DNA from: JBBDYG01 sp040901765
Lineage (GTDB): Bacteria > Planctomycetota > Planctomycetia > Pirellulales > Lacipirellulaceae
Reading direction: 5' to 3'
DNA length: 64,000 bases
NCBI GenBank assembly: GCA_040901765.1
Contig: JBBDYG010000091.1
Span: 1 to 64,000, forward strand
The position numbers were made by a program, and so were the translations under genes. The notes beneath the pieces were generated by a model. The model made no database searches. It saw nothing but the letters and a program-made list of their open reading frames with translations, and was not told the DNA's origin. Position 1 is the first letter of the stretch. The number at the start of each line of letters is the position of its first letter. This document shows positions 9,260-18,871 of the stretch, in pieces.

Positions 9260-12200
9260 TTGACGCTGGCAAACGGGCGTCCTTATAATCCGCGGCCCGT
9301 TTCGGCGGCGTCGTATGCGCTGCAAGTGACGTTGTTGCAAGGCGTTACGCAACTCGCGCTGAGGCGGTGGAACTCCTCTGTTTTCGGCAAGGAAGCCCGT
9401 CTGAACTTCATCCGACCGGATGCGCGAACCGCATCGCCGGCGTGCCCGCCCCGCACGCACCGCAGGGGGGGTCCGCGCGCGTGCAGTGATCCACGTGGTC
9501 GCGTCTTTCCGAGACGCGAATGCGAGTCCGCCGCGGCGGACGCGCCTACGTGGCGCGGGGCGTGCAAACTGGTAACGCTCGCGCTGATTGCGATTGGGTT
9601 CTGTTCGTGCATCGCGCCCGCGCGTGGCGAAATCTTTCTGCCGCCGCCGACCATTTCCTCACCGATTACGGTGCGGGCCGATCAGGCGGCACGATGGCAG
9701 CAAGGGGTGTACGACGTGTGGCATCTGCGCGGGCGGTGCGAAGTCGTGCAGGGGCCGACCGTGGCGCGGGCCAGCGAAGCGGTGTTGTGGGTGGCGCGGC
9801 AAACGGAGGAGAATCCGCAGAAGCCGACGCTGGTGATTGCTTACCTGGAAGGCGAGAAAGGTGCGCCGGTAACGCTCGCACATGGGGATGCGAGTACGAA
9901 TCGCCAAGTGCTGTCGCAATGGTTCGGCGAGTTTCACACGCAGGCCAACATTGACTGGCGCGTGCCGCAGCCGACGTCGCCCGCTACGCCGCCGGATATT
10001 CATCGCCGCGGGATGGCCCACTTCGATTCGCCACCGCAAGCGGCGCACGCCGCGCCTGATCCCGCCGTGCAACCGGCGCAGTTTGGGCAGGTTGTTCCCG
10101 CACCGACAACGCAAACGCAGCCGGTCGGGCCGGGCGTCCGCCGCTTGGATTTCTTCCCGCGTGGCGACGTTGGCACGAATCTTGATATGCCCATGATTAA
10201 CGGCGAACGCGTGGTCGTACTTACGGGGGGCATGAACTTAGTGATTCAAGGAATTGACGTCAATCAGCTTGGGATACCGTCGGAGTTGGGGCAAATTGAC
10301 ACGGTGGACATTGAAACGGACCGGGCGGTGATTTGGAGCGGCGGTAGCAATCCATTTAGCGGTACGACGCTCGAGCAAAGCAGCGATGAACCACTGGAAT
10401 TCTATCTGGAAGGCAACATCGTTTTCCGCCAAGGCGACCGCACGGTTTACGCCGACCGGATGTACTACGATGCCCGCCGCAAGCTGGGAATTGTGCTCAA
10501 CGCGGAACTGCTCACGCCGCTACCGAAGATCGACAACTATCAGTACCAGGGTCTCGTGCGGCTAAAAGCCCGCGTCTTACAGCAACTCGATGAGTCGCGA
10601 TTTGTGGCGCAAGAGGCGCTGTTCACGACGAGCCGCTTGGAGGAGCCGAGCTATAGCTTGCAGGCGGATACAGTTTCGTTCGAAGATCAACAACGGGCGA
10701 TCATCGATCCGTTCACCGGTCAGCCAGCCATCAACCCTTACACCAACGAACCCGTGTACGATCACGCCAGTTTAGCGCGCAGCCAAAACAACTTCGTTTA
10801 TCTGGGGAACGTGCCGGTCTTCTGGTGGCCCACGTTCACCACGAATCTGGAGGAGCCGCGGTTCTACGTCGATAGCATCCGCTTCCGCAACGATCGGGTG
10901 TTCGGCTTCCAAACACTGCTCGATCTCGACGTGTATCAACTCATGGGGGCGGAGCCGCCGCCGGGGACCAACTGGATTGCCAGCCTCGATTATTTGAGCG
11001 AGCGCGGCTTCGGTGCCGGCAGCACCTACGAGTACGACCGAGACAGCTTCTTCGGCGTGCCCGGTCCCGTGCAGGGTTGGGCCGATGCGTGGTTCATCAA
11101 GGACGACGGCGAGGACAACCTGGGCTTCGGCCGGCGGAACATCGTGCCGGAGAAATCGTTCCGTGGCCGCGCGTTTTGGAACCATCGACAGAAACTCGTC
11201 GATGGATTGCTTCAAGATTGGACGGTGCAAGCCCAAGTCGGCTGGATTAGCGACCGCACCTTCATGGAGCAGTATTATGAGAATGAATGGGACGATAATC
11301 CCGACCAACTCACCGGCGTGCGACTCAAACGACTGTTCGACAATCAATCGCTGTCGATCGAAGCGAACGGGCGGATCAACAATTTCTTCACGCAAACGCA
11401 GTGGCTGCCGCGGCTCGATCACTACCTGCTCGGTCAGGAGCTGATGGGCGACACGTTCACGTGGTTTGCCCATTCGCAGGCGGCCTACGCAAATATCGGC
11501 ATCGCCAGCGAGCCGACCAACATGACCTTGCGGGACCAGTTTTCGCTCTTCCCGTGGGAAGAGGATGATTTGGGCAATGCGATCGACGGCAACGGCGAAC
11601 GATTCGTGACGCGGCAGGAGATCGACCTGCCGATCGATCTTTCGCCGTTCAAGGTCGTGCCGTTCGCGCTGGGCGAAGCGGCGCATTGGGGGGCCGACTG
11701 CAACGGCAATGACATCCAGCGGCTGTACTTTAACACGGGCGTCCGCGCGAGCATTCCGTTCTGGGCCGTCAATCCAGAAATCCGCGACCCGCTGTTTAAC
11801 CTCAACGGTCTCGCGCACAAGGTGGTGTTCGACGCCGAGGCCTCGTACGCCGATGCCAACCGCAACTACGACCAATTCCCGCTGTACGACGAGATCGACG
11901 ACGACTCGATCGAAGACTTTCGCCGGCGGCTGTTCTTCTCGCCGTTCGGCGGGGCGCTCGCGGGAACCTTCTACGATCCGGGGCCGCCAGCGTCGATTGA
12001 CGCTAAGTTCGATCCGCGGTACTACCTCATTCGATCGAACACCCAGCGGTGGGTTACGTCGCCGACGACGGAGCTTGTCGAAGATTTAGCGCTCGTGCGA
12101 TTGGGAATGCGGCATAGGTTGCAAACGAAGCGCGGCGGCCCGGCGACGCAGCATATCGTCGATTGGCTCACGCTGGACGCCAACATTAGCTACTTTCCCG

Positions 12201-12691
12201 AAGCGGAGCGCGACAACTTTGGTTACGATCTGGGCTTGGCCGACTACGACCTGCGGTGGCATTTGGGCGATCGGTTCTCGATCGTTTCCGACGGCGCGGC
12301 CGACTTCTTCGGCGACGGTCTGCGGACGGCCTCAATCGGAATGGTGATCAACCGCCCCGCGCGCGGCAATGCCTACTTCGGCTACCGCTCGATCCACGGC
12401 CCCTTCACGTCCGACGTGTTGCTGGCCAACTTCAATTACCGCTTCGGACCGAAGTGGATTGGCTCCGTAAGCTCGTCGGTCGATCTTGGCGAAGGAGGGA
12501 ACATCGGCCAGTCGCTCAACTTCAGCCGCATCGGCGAATCTTTGATCATGACGCTCGGCGCGAATTACGACGAATCGAAGGACAACATCGGCTTCGCCTT
12601 CATGCTCGAGCCGCGATTCCTGCCCCGCAACAACGTAAGCCGCCGCACGGGCATCGACATCCCGCCCGCGGGCGCGTTTGGATTGGAGTAA
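9260..12691 (+). CDS. LptD/OstA-like outer-membrane protein
   Basis: The mature protein starts after a hydrophobic segment (KLVTLALIAIGFCSC), reached from a TTG at 9260. The true start is uncertain, because about 100 poorly conserved-looking residues precede the signal, and an internal GTG or TTG could be used. An N-terminal OstA/LptA-like region (DVWHLRGRCEVVQGPTVARASEAVLWVARQ, recurring as EGNIVFRQGDRTVYADRMYYD) is followed by a long beta-strand-rich barrel with FGYRSIHGPFTSDVLLANF near the end. This architecture matches LptD-type lipopolysaccharide transport proteins. At over 1,000 residues it is long for the family. Function is inferred from domain order. Confidence 0.75.
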   Translation: MTLANGRPYNPRPVSAASYALQVTLLQGVTQLALRRWNSSVFGKEARLNFIRPDARTASPACPPRTHRRGGPRACSDPRGRVFPRRECESAAADAPTWRGACKLVTLALIAIGFCSCIAPARGEIFLPPPTISSPITVRADQAARWQQGVYDVWHLRGRCEVVQGPTVARASEAVLWVARQTEENPQKPTLVIAYLEGEKGAPVTLAHGDASTNRQVLSQWFGEFHTQANIDWRVPQPTSPATPPDIHRRGMAHFDSPPQAAHAAPDPAVQPAQFGQVVPAPTTQTQPVGPGVRRLDFFPRGDVGTNLDMPMINGERVVVLTGGMNLVIQGIDVNQLGIPSELGQIDTVDIETDRAVIWSGGSNPFSGTTLEQSSDEPLEFYLEGNIVFRQGDRTVYADRMYYDARRKLGIVLNAELLTPLPKIDNYQYQGLVRLKARVLQQLDESRFVAQEALFTTSRLEEPSYSLQADTVSFEDQQRAIIDPFTGQPAINPYTNEPVYDHASLARSQNNFVYLGNVPVFWWPTFTTNLEEPRFYVDSIRFRNDRVFGFQTLLDLDVYQLMGAEPPPGTNWIASLDYLSERGFGAGSTYEYDRDSFFGVPGPVQGWADAWFIKDDGEDNLGFGRRNIVPEKSFRGRAFWNHRQKLVDGLLQDWTVQAQVGWISDRTFMEQYYENEWDDNPDQLTGVRLKRLFDNQSLSIEANGRINNFFTQTQWLPRLDHYLLGQELMGDTFTWFAHSQAAYANIGIASEPTNMTLRDQFSLFPWEEDDLGNAIDGNGERFVTRQEIDLPIDLSPFKVVPFALGEAAHWGADCNGNDIQRLYFNTGVRASIPFWAVNPEIRDPLFNLNGLAHKVVFDAEASYADANRNYDQFPLYDEIDDDSIEDFRRRLFFSPFGGALAGTFYDPGPPASIDAKFDPRYYLIRSNTQRWVTSPTTELVEDLALVRLGMRHRLQTKRGGPATQHIVDWLTLDANISYFPEAERDNFGYDLGLADYDLRWHLGDRFSIVSDGAADFFGDGLRTASIGMVINRPARGNAYFGYRSIHGPFTSDVLLANFNYRFGPKWIGSVSSSVDLGEGGNIGQSLNFSRIGESLIMTLGANYDESKDNIGFAFMLEPRFLPRNNVSRRTGIDIPPAGAFGLE

Positions 12692-12698
12692 CGGCGGG

Positions 12699-12790
12699 AG
12701 GCTGTCAGCTATCAGCCGTCAGCTTTCAGCCAGATCAAGAATTCTTCTCTGGCTGAACGCTGATAGCTGACGGCTGAAAGCCTTCCCTCA
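12699..12790. repeat. Long hairpin of GCTGATAGCTGACGGCTGAAAGC-like units
   Basis: Two arms made of CAGCTATCAGC, CCGTCAGC and TTTCAGCC words pair across a short AT-rich loop around 12735-12750. It follows the LptD-like gene and precedes the kinase gene on the same strand. It probably acts as a transcription or RNA-stability element, but has no uridine tail. Confidence 0.65.
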
Positions 12791-12845
12791 AGCCACGCCC
12801 ATCGAAGACTCTGGGCGTGCCACCCTCGTTGTCACCTTTTCAACC

Positions 12846-13211
12846 ATGCATATCCCTCACAAAACTTCCTGGCTTCGCAAATTTGCCTGCGCTTTCCGCG
12901 GCATCGCCGTCGGCATCCGTGCGCAGAATAGCTTTTACGTTCACATTCCCGTGACGGCGGGTGCGATCGCCGCGGCATGGTGGCTCGACGTAAGCCGCAT
13001 CGAGTGGTGCCTGCTGGTGCTGTGCATCGGCGCGGTGGTGGCGAGCGAGATGTTCAACACGGCGATCGAAGATTTAGCGAAAGCGATCACCCGCGAGCAG
13101 AACCCGCACTTGCGCGACGCGCTCGACGCGGCGAGCGGCGCGGTGCTGATTGGGGCGCTGACGGCGGCGGGAGTGGGAGCCTTGGTGCTGGTCAGCCACT
13201 TTTGGTCGTGA
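12846..13211 (+). CDS. dgkA: Diacylglycerol/undecaprenol kinase (DgkA family)
   Basis: This 121-residue integral membrane protein has the DgkA signature EMFNTAIEDL at residues 68-77, including the catalytic and metal-binding Glu residues, preceded by AFRGIAVGIRAQNSFYVHI. Three transmembrane segments are visible (about 35-48, 53-67 and 95-117). The family phosphorylates diacylglycerol or undecaprenol at the inner membrane. Length is normal. It stands alone downstream of a hairpin repeat. Confidence 0.9.
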   Translation: MHIPHKTSWLRKFACAFRGIAVGIRAQNSFYVHIPVTAGAIAAAWWLDVSRIEWCLLVLCIGAVVASEMFNTAIEDLAKAITREQNPHLRDALDAASGAVLIGALTAAGVGALVLVSHFWS

Positions 13212-13418
13212 ACCGCGGCGGCAATTTCATGCGTTCAACTGGGCCGAATCCCCATGAAAAACGCCAACTGGTCGGTGCGTGAACAGGAGAATTTCCCGTT
13301 AAAATGCCCGTCACCCGGCACCCGATAGCGAACATTCCTCGTGGGTGCAGCCATTCGCTGCTGAATAAATGGATATTCTTCAAGCACGAGCGCGACGCGG
13401 AGTCTGCAAGGGATCGTG

Positions 13419-13694
13419 ATGGATCGCCAAACGCGTCAGTTTGTGCGGGAACGGGCCGGCAATCGATGCGAGTATTGCCACCTGCCGCAGCCGTTGTCGC
13501 CCGTGGCCCAACTGCAAATCGAACACATCGTTCCTCGCAAGCACGGCGGTGGCGACGAAGACCAGAATCTGGCGATGGCCTGTGTCGACTGCAATTTGGC
13601 CAAATCAAGCAACCTGGCCGGCATCGACCCTACCGCCGGGCAGACCGTGCTTCTCTTCAATCCCCGTCCCAGGTTTGGGACGATCACACGGTAG
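13419..13694 (+). pseudogene. HNH endonuclease, C-terminally truncated
   Basis: The product shows a full HNH/zinc-ribbon core (ERAGNRCEYCHLPQ, then LQIEHIVPRKHGGGDEDQN and CVDCNLAKSSNLAGID). HNH nucleases cut DNA or RNA, and small planctomycete and cyanobacterial versions continue after FNPR with a segment like W.DHF. Here the frame ends FNPRPRFGTITR. One frame over, the same bases read VWDDHTVV, as expected of the missing continuation. I infer a frameshift near 13665-13680, then decay. GTG 13416 or ATG 13419 could start translation. Confidence 0.7.
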
Positions 13695-13832
13695 TAGCGT
13701 CGAGAGTACGCGCTCGTGTCAAAATGCAAATTCTCCCATGACAGTGCTTTTCTTCCCCACCCTTTTTCTTCCCGCATGAGCACACCCTTGGGCTTGCTAA
13801 GCTCCCGGCCGCACTGGGTGCCGGCTTGATCT

Positions 13833-16337
13833 CTATGACATGCATCCAGCCCCCTGTGGAGCGGGATGGCCTGCCGGGAAATTTGCCACTTGCGGCGCTT
13901 GCCGCCGCACCAAGCCGGCCGCGATCAGCCCGCACGCGATGCCAATGAGCGCGAACGACGAAGGCTCCGGCACGGCACCTACGCCATTGAGGCTGGCGCC
14001 GCTGCCCGCGACGTTGCCGAAGTTGGCCTTCCACAGATTGTATCCGGCAATCGTGTCGTCGGAGCTTCCGCCGTCACGCCAGACGGTGTAGTCGGCCGCG
14101 TTGACGACGCCATCCTCGTTGTAGTCGCCGACCAATCCGGGCGGCACGGTCGCCTCAATTAGCGACGTAAGCGCATAGTTATCTTGCCCCGGCGAACCGG
14201 TGACGGTAAAGAAGTTGTCGAAATTGGCCGGTTGCAGTATTCTCGGATTGTTGCTGTCGCTCCAGGCCTCTCCCGTCGCGCCGCTCAGGCCGTTGGCTTT
14301 GAGAATGCCCTGGTTCCAGAGGTCCTGGTACGAGACCTGCACGTCTCTGCCAGTCCAATCGGCGTCCGGATCCCCCGGATTGGCCGGCGCAGGCTGCCGA
14401 AGCACGCGGATGCCGGCGCTATCGACGGTGATCGAGCCGGGACCCGAGAAGTTGATTTCGAACTCCTCGTTTTGGAACCCGCTCGGCGCGTCGGGAAACA
14501 AGGGATTGTCATACACTTTGTGGTCGTAAAAGAAGGCCAGATCGCCGACGACTCCTCCCAGTGCGGTCATCTCGCCGTTTTCGATCGGGATCCCGCCGCC
14601 GGTGAGGTCCATGTGACCGTCGTTAATGGTGAAGCTGACTCGCGTATTGTACGAGGATTCCCCATCCGTGCCGAACCACAACTGGCCCTCGTTCTCGAAC
14701 CGGCCGCCGTTCTTGATTTCGACCTTGGCCCGCGGCGGCAAGGTCCCTAAGCGTTCTAGATTGTTGTCATCGTTATACGAGCCGAAGATGGCGTTTCCAC
14801 CGCCTTCGGGGCTGAACGTGCCCGTGCGACGGAACGTGCCGTTGTCGAGGATCAACTCGGACGGGTCGCAGCGGCACTCGAAAGACCCTGCGGGCTGCGT
14901 AGGAATGTCCGAGACGTCCTGCACCCAGGTGGCGCCGTCCTTGATGGTGAGGGTCGTGCCCTGCCGCAGCCGCATGGCTTGTGTAAAGTTTAGGTTGTTG
15001 TAGTCCACCGTAGCGCCGCCGCCAATGACGATGTGGCGGGCAGCGGTTAGCGCGGGGTCGATGTTGTTCATACCCTCGCTGCCGCGGTTAGTGCCCATCA
15101 GCGTCGTTGCATCGCCGGTCACTCCGGTCGTCGTGTTCCGCCATGCGTTCGCGTTGTTCCACTCGCCGCTCGCACCGCCGATCCACTCAATCGTAGGTAT
15201 CGTCGTGGCCGGCTTGGCCGTGAGCGTATAACCGTCCGTGCCCGGCGAACCGGTGACGGTAAAGAAGTTGTCGAAATTGGCCGGTTGCAGTATTCTCGGA
15301 TTGTTGCTGTCGCTCCAGGCCTCTCCCGTCGCGCCGCTCAGGCCGTTGGCTTTGAGAATGCCCTGGTTCCAGAGGTCCTGGTACGAGACCTGCACGTCTC
15401 TGCCAGTCCAATCGGCGTCCGGATCCCCCGGATTGGCCGGCGCAGGCTGCCGAAGCACGCGGATGCCGGCGCTATCGACGGTGATCGAGCCGGGACCCGA
15501 GAAGTTGATTTCGAACTCCTCGTTTTGGAACCCGCTCGGCGCGTCGGGAAACAAGGGATTGTCATACACTTTGTGGTCGTAAAAGAAGGCCAGATCGCCG
15601 ACGACTCCTCCCAGTGCGGTCATCTCGCCGTTTTCGATCGGGATCCCGCCGCCGGTGAGGTCCATGTGACCGTCGTTAATGGTGAAGCTGACTCGCGTAT
15701 TGTACGAGGATTCCCCATCCGTGCCGAACCACAACTGGCCCTCGTTCTCGAACCGGCCGCCGTTCTTGATTTCGACCTTGGCCCGCGGCGGCAAGGTCCC
15801 TAAGCGTTCTAGATTGTTGTCATCGTTATACGAGCCGAAGATGGCGTTTCCACCGCCTTCGGGGCTGAACGTGCCCGTGCGACGGAACGTGCCGTTGTCG
15901 AGGATCAACTCGGACGGGTCGCAGCGGCACTCGAAAGACCCTGCGGGCTGCGTAGGAATGTCCGAGACGTCCTGCACCCAGGTGGCGCCGTCCTTGATGG
16001 TGAGGGTCGTGCCCTGCCGCAGCCGCATGGCTTGTGTAAAGTTTAGGTTGTTGTAGTCCACCGTAGCGCCGCCGCCAATGACGATGTGGCGGGCAGCGGT
16101 TAGCGCGGGGTCGATGTTGTTCATACCCTCGCTGCCGCGGTTAGTGCCCATCAGCGTCGTTGCATCGCCGGTCACTCCGGTCGTCGTGTTCCGCCATGCG
16201 TTCGCGTTGTTCCACTCGCCGCTCGCACCGCCGATCCACTCGACGGTATTCACCGGCGCTATTGCCATAGCGCGATGGCTCGACATCCCGAGAATCACGA
16301 TCGCGAACGCGATCGCCAATGTGCTGCTGCGGATCAT
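13833..16337 (-). CDS. PEP-CTERM dockerin protein with two near-identical 351-residue units
   Basis: ATG 16337 is preceded by AAGGAAGG and a signal peptide (MIRSSTLAIAFAIVILGMSS...), so it is preferred over an in-frame ATG six codons upstream. The body is two copies of one module beginning VEWIGGASGEWNNANAWRN and ending FFTVTGSPG, about residues 27-365 and 378-717. A single dockerin-like repeat (GDYNEDGVVNAADYTVWRDGG) and a PEP-CTERM tail (AVPEPSSFALIGIACG, then RR) follow. The modules resemble the parallel beta-helix surface proteins common in planctomycetes. The tail is unusually long after the arginines. It is probably cell-surface or secreted; function unknown. Confidence 0.85.
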   Translation of the reverse strand: MIRSSTLAIAFAIVILGMSSHRAMAIAPVNTVEWIGGASGEWNNANAWRNTTTGVTGDATTLMGTNRGSEGMNNIDPALTAARHIVIGGGATVDYNNLNFTQAMRLRQGTTLTIKDGATWVQDVSDIPTQPAGSFECRCDPSELILDNGTFRRTGTFSPEGGGNAIFGSYNDDNNLERLGTLPPRAKVEIKNGGRFENEGQLWFGTDGESSYNTRVSFTINDGHMDLTGGGIPIENGEMTALGGVVGDLAFFYDHKVYDNPLFPDAPSGFQNEEFEINFSGPGSITVDSAGIRVLRQPAPANPGDPDADWTGRDVQVSYQDLWNQGILKANGLSGATGEAWSDSNNPRILQPANFDNFFTVTGSPGTDGYTLTAKPATTIPTIEWIGGASGEWNNANAWRNTTTGVTGDATTLMGTNRGSEGMNNIDPALTAARHIVIGGGATVDYNNLNFTQAMRLRQGTTLTIKDGATWVQDVSDIPTQPAGSFECRCDPSELILDNGTFRRTGTFSPEGGGNAIFGSYNDDNNLERLGTLPPRAKVEIKNGGRFENEGQLWFGTDGESSYNTRVSFTINDGHMDLTGGGIPIENGEMTALGGVVGDLAFFYDHKVYDNPLFPDAPSGFQNEEFEINFSGPGSITVDSAGIRVLRQPAPANPGDPDADWTGRDVQVSYQDLWNQGILKANGLSGATGEAWSDSNNPRILQPANFDNFFTVTGSPGQDNYALTSLIEATVPPGLVGDYNEDGVVNAADYTVWRDGGSSDDTIAGYNLWKANFGNVAGSGASLNGVGAVPEPSSFALIGIACGLIAAGLVRRQAPQVANFPAGHPAPQGAGCMS
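14188..15188. repeat. 1,001-bp tandem duplication, unit encoding the C-terminal module
   Basis: This unit matches 15241-16241 with a constant offset of 1,053 bp. I traced both boundaries: the sequences diverge at 14187/15240 and at 15189/16242. Between them, translations in several frames are identical, so the DNA is identical or nearly so. Confidence 0.93.
15241..16241. repeat. 1,001-bp tandem duplication, unit encoding the N-terminal module
   Basis: This is the partner of 14188-15188, joined to it by 52 non-repeated bases encoding the inter-module linker. Near-perfect identity, including at silent positions, points to recent duplication or ongoing gene conversion. Confidence 0.93.
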
Positions 16338-16731
16338 GAAAGCACCTTCCTTCATTCAAAGTGACCAGTAAAAGTAAAGAAAACCAGCACTGAGATTGAC
16401 GCGAACTGAAGAGCGCTTAAGCATCGCCGGTCAACATACACCGGCTAGCATAACAGAAAATATGTAAGAATCGCTGTTTTTTTGATTTGTGCCGAATTTT
16501 TTCTCAAATTTTCTTGGTTCTTCGGACGAGCCAGTGGGTGAGAATTTACGCCTTTGAGAGGTTGGCTTTCGAGGGATAAGTGGCAAAAAAGCAGGAATTT
16601 CGCGTGAATGTGTGGTCAAGTTTTATGGGACGGCATCCATGTTCGGCAGAACCCGAAACCCGTCCCCAAAAAACAGACGCCCGGGGCCTCAAGGCAAAGG
16701 GCATCAGGCATGCGGCGGATCACAAATCGGC
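16338..16731. other. AT-rich intergenic gap
   Basis: No gene is visible. The middle (about 16440-16570) is markedly more AT-rich than its surroundings and presumably contains the promoter of the duplicated-module gene. Confidence 0.5.
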
Positions 16732-17919
16732 TTAAAACTGGAATTCGTCCGAGCGGGTGCCCATGTGGTTCCACACCTCGATGTTGATATTCTCGTCGAT
16801 CGTCTGCACCGAACCGTCGCACATGACCACCTGGGTGATCCCAGGATGATTGCTGGAGAAGGAGATTTGCAGGCCGAAACAATCGTAACAGCCGACGATG
16901 TGGGAGCCGCCGCCGATCACCGTATCGTCGTCGAGGTCACTCGTGACACCGCTCGCTATCAACCCTTCAAATGTGCTAAATTCAGCACCCTCGCAATTTC
17001 CCACGGCTGCGGAAGACTTATGCAAGTTTGGCGGGCACCCCGTCGAGCCGAGGGCCTCGCTGGGGTCGCCGGGTTCGGCGGCACCAATGCTGTCACTACC
17101 CACGGCCCAGTGGTCCTTGCGAGTTCCGCCACGGCGCTCCGGCCGGGCATATCCATCGGCGCCGGTCCGGCCGACCAGCCCGACGTCAAAGACCGCTTCG
17201 CCGACGGCCACCGTCTTGGACGTGCCGTCCGTGATTTTGGCGATGCTGATTGTGTTTGTTCCGTAGGTCTTTGGGCTGGCGCCGGGCAGGGGCGGCTTAT
17301 GCACATAGACGCCTGACATTACGCCATCGAGTTGCTCCATCCAACCGTGAAACTCGCCGGGACCTAATTGCCAATTTTGTTGATTGTCGACGATGCCCGA
17401 TGCGCAAGCGATATACGAAGCGGGCACGCGGTCTCGAACATAATGACCGCCAACGTGCGCTCGATCCGGCATGCGCTCCGGGAGGGCATTAGTTGGGCAG
17501 CGCATGGTCGGGATCACTGTCTCGAGGGCAATCACGTTCCTGTATGCACCGGTGGGCGTGGTATAATTTGGATCGGTATGGTAATAGTAGTGCTCGATGT
17601 TGGGCTTGATCGTCAGCAGGTCTGCGAGCGCCTGCTCTTCCATGAACGGAAGTAGAAAACCGGACCACGTCGTGCCCTCTTGGAGCGCGGCCCCCACGGG
17701 GAAGGTCTTGTGCGCGCTGTGAAAGTTCTGCAGAGCGATGCCGATCTGTTTGAGATTGTTCATGCATTGCGCACGCCGGGCCGACTCTCTGGCCGACTGA
17801 ACCGCTGGCAACAAGAGCGCAACCAGGATGCCGATAATCGCAATCACAACAAGTAGTTCCACCAGCGTAAACGCGGCGTGTGGCCTACGCCTTCGGCAAC
17901 GTGAAGATCTTCGCATCAT
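16732..17919 (-). CDS. DUF1559 protein with prepilin-type N-terminus
   Basis: Starting at ATG 17919 the protein has a basic leader followed by a type IV pilin-like cleavage/methylation motif (AFTLVELLVVIAIIGILVALLL). The DUF1559 signature follows (PAVQSARESARRAQCMNNLK, then QIGIALQNFHSA). The C-terminal part keeps the DUF1559 pattern SSNHPGITQVVMCDGSVQTI. Such proteins are hugely expanded in planctomycetes and are taken to be pseudopilin-like surface components, but their roles are not established. A weak AGAGG ribosome site precedes the start. The total of 395 residues is typical. Confidence 0.92.
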   Translation of the reverse strand: MMRRSSRCRRRRPHAAFTLVELLVVIAIIGILVALLLPAVQSARESARRAQCMNNLKQIGIALQNFHSAHKTFPVGAALQEGTTWSGFLLPFMEEQALADLLTIKPNIEHYYYHTDPNYTTPTGAYRNVIALETVIPTMRCPTNALPERMPDRAHVGGHYVRDRVPASYIACASGIVDNQQNWQLGPGEFHGWMEQLDGVMSGVYVHKPPLPGASPKTYGTNTISIAKITDGTSKTVAVGEAVFDVGLVGRTGADGYARPERRGGTRKDHWAVGSDSIGAAEPGDPSEALGSTGCPPNLHKSSAAVGNCEGAEFSTFEGLIASGVTSDLDDDTVIGGGSHIVGCYDCFGLQISFSSNHPGITQVVMCDGSVQTIDENINIEVWNHMGTRSDEFQF

Positions 17920-18002
17920 AATAGCCTCTGTCTTGCAAAAACAAGTCCGAATCCGTGCCGCGGTAATCTGGCACACGGAACTACGCCCTGGCCGGCGTGC
18001 CC

Positions 18003-18440
18003 CTAATGTCCACCTTGGTGGGTATACTCATTCGTGTGACCGGATCCATCATCCACAGCCTTCTCGATCTTGCAGCACCCCGGCGAGCCCTTGTGCAATC
18101 CGCATTTGGGACAAATCGCAAGGCCCTCTTGGCAGCATTTGTTCGTAAAGGCTTTTTCGCCACACTTGCTGCAGAGAATTACGTCTCGAGGGGCGCCGCT
18201 GAATGCCGTGCTGCAGCACAGGATAGAACCTTTGTGCAAACCGCACTTCGGACAAATCTTTGCCCCTTCTTTGCAAACGTGACCCTCCTGCTTGACGTCG
18301 CCGCATAGGCCACACAGCGTGACCTCAAACTCGGGGTGGTGAGTGTGCGGAGTGGCCACGACTCGCTCCTCGCCGCACCCGCAAGCCATGAACAGCAATC
18401 CCGCCAGACAAACTGGCATCAGGCATGACCATTGTGTCAT
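18003..18440 (-). CDS. Cysteine-rich lipoprotein with zinc-ribbon-like repeats
   Basis: This 145-residue product has a lipoprotein signal peptide ending LLFMAC, then three cysteine-rich repeats. Two share the same core (ICPKCGLHKGS followed by CC), and one reads LCSKCGEKAFTNKCC. Paired CxxC motifs suggest metal binding or disulfide knots in an exported protein, possibly with metal-stress relevance. A His-rich stretch (HTHHPEF) precedes the repeats. I do not recognise a named family. Confidence 0.7.
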   Translation of the reverse strand: MTQWSCLMPVCLAGLLFMACGCGEERVVATPHTHHPEFEVTLCGLCGDVKQEGHVCKEGAKICPKCGLHKGSILCCSTAFSGAPRDVILCSKCGEKAFTNKCCQEGLAICPKCGLHKGSPGCCKIEKAVDDGSGHTNEYTHQGGH

Positions 18441-18871
18441 AGTCGAGCTCCTTGATCATAGGACTCTGTGAAAAGACCACTTTATGAGAATGTAAGCACG
18501 CGTCGGTGTCAACGACCGCCTTCAATATTCCATACTCCGAACTCTGATTCAATAGAAAAATCCTGATTCAATAGGATTTTCAAGAGCCGCCGCTTCCCAA
18601 CAGCGGATACGCCCCTCTTATGTCATCCGATATTTCCTAGATGGACTGTGCCTGGAACCGAATTAGACGCGACATCGCTACCATAGTAACATCGCGCCCC
18701 CCCCTCGCGACTAGCGCCCAGTGAATTTTCCTCGATTTTTTCACCCAACCCTCCGGCTTCTGAATTCCTACGGCCGGAGCCATGCCCCACAAGGTGCTTT
18801 CAGCTATTCGGCGCCGGCAGTGCGCGGACCGCCCCCTGAGTCCGAAGCCTTTTCCGCTCCGTCGCGGCGTT
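18441..18871. other. Intergenic gap with a small hairpin
   Basis: No gene is seen. The phrase CTGATTCAATAG occurs twice around 18542-18578, and AATCCT...AGGATTTT at about 18562-18583 forms a hairpin with a T-rich end. It could terminate transcription on the + strand, or be a remnant near the insertion sequence. Confidence 0.45.

Noticed and set aside
10772..11875. A 367-codon minus-strand frame
   Set aside because: It is antisense to the LptD-like barrel gene; Val/Arg-rich composition is typical of shadows in GC-rich DNA.
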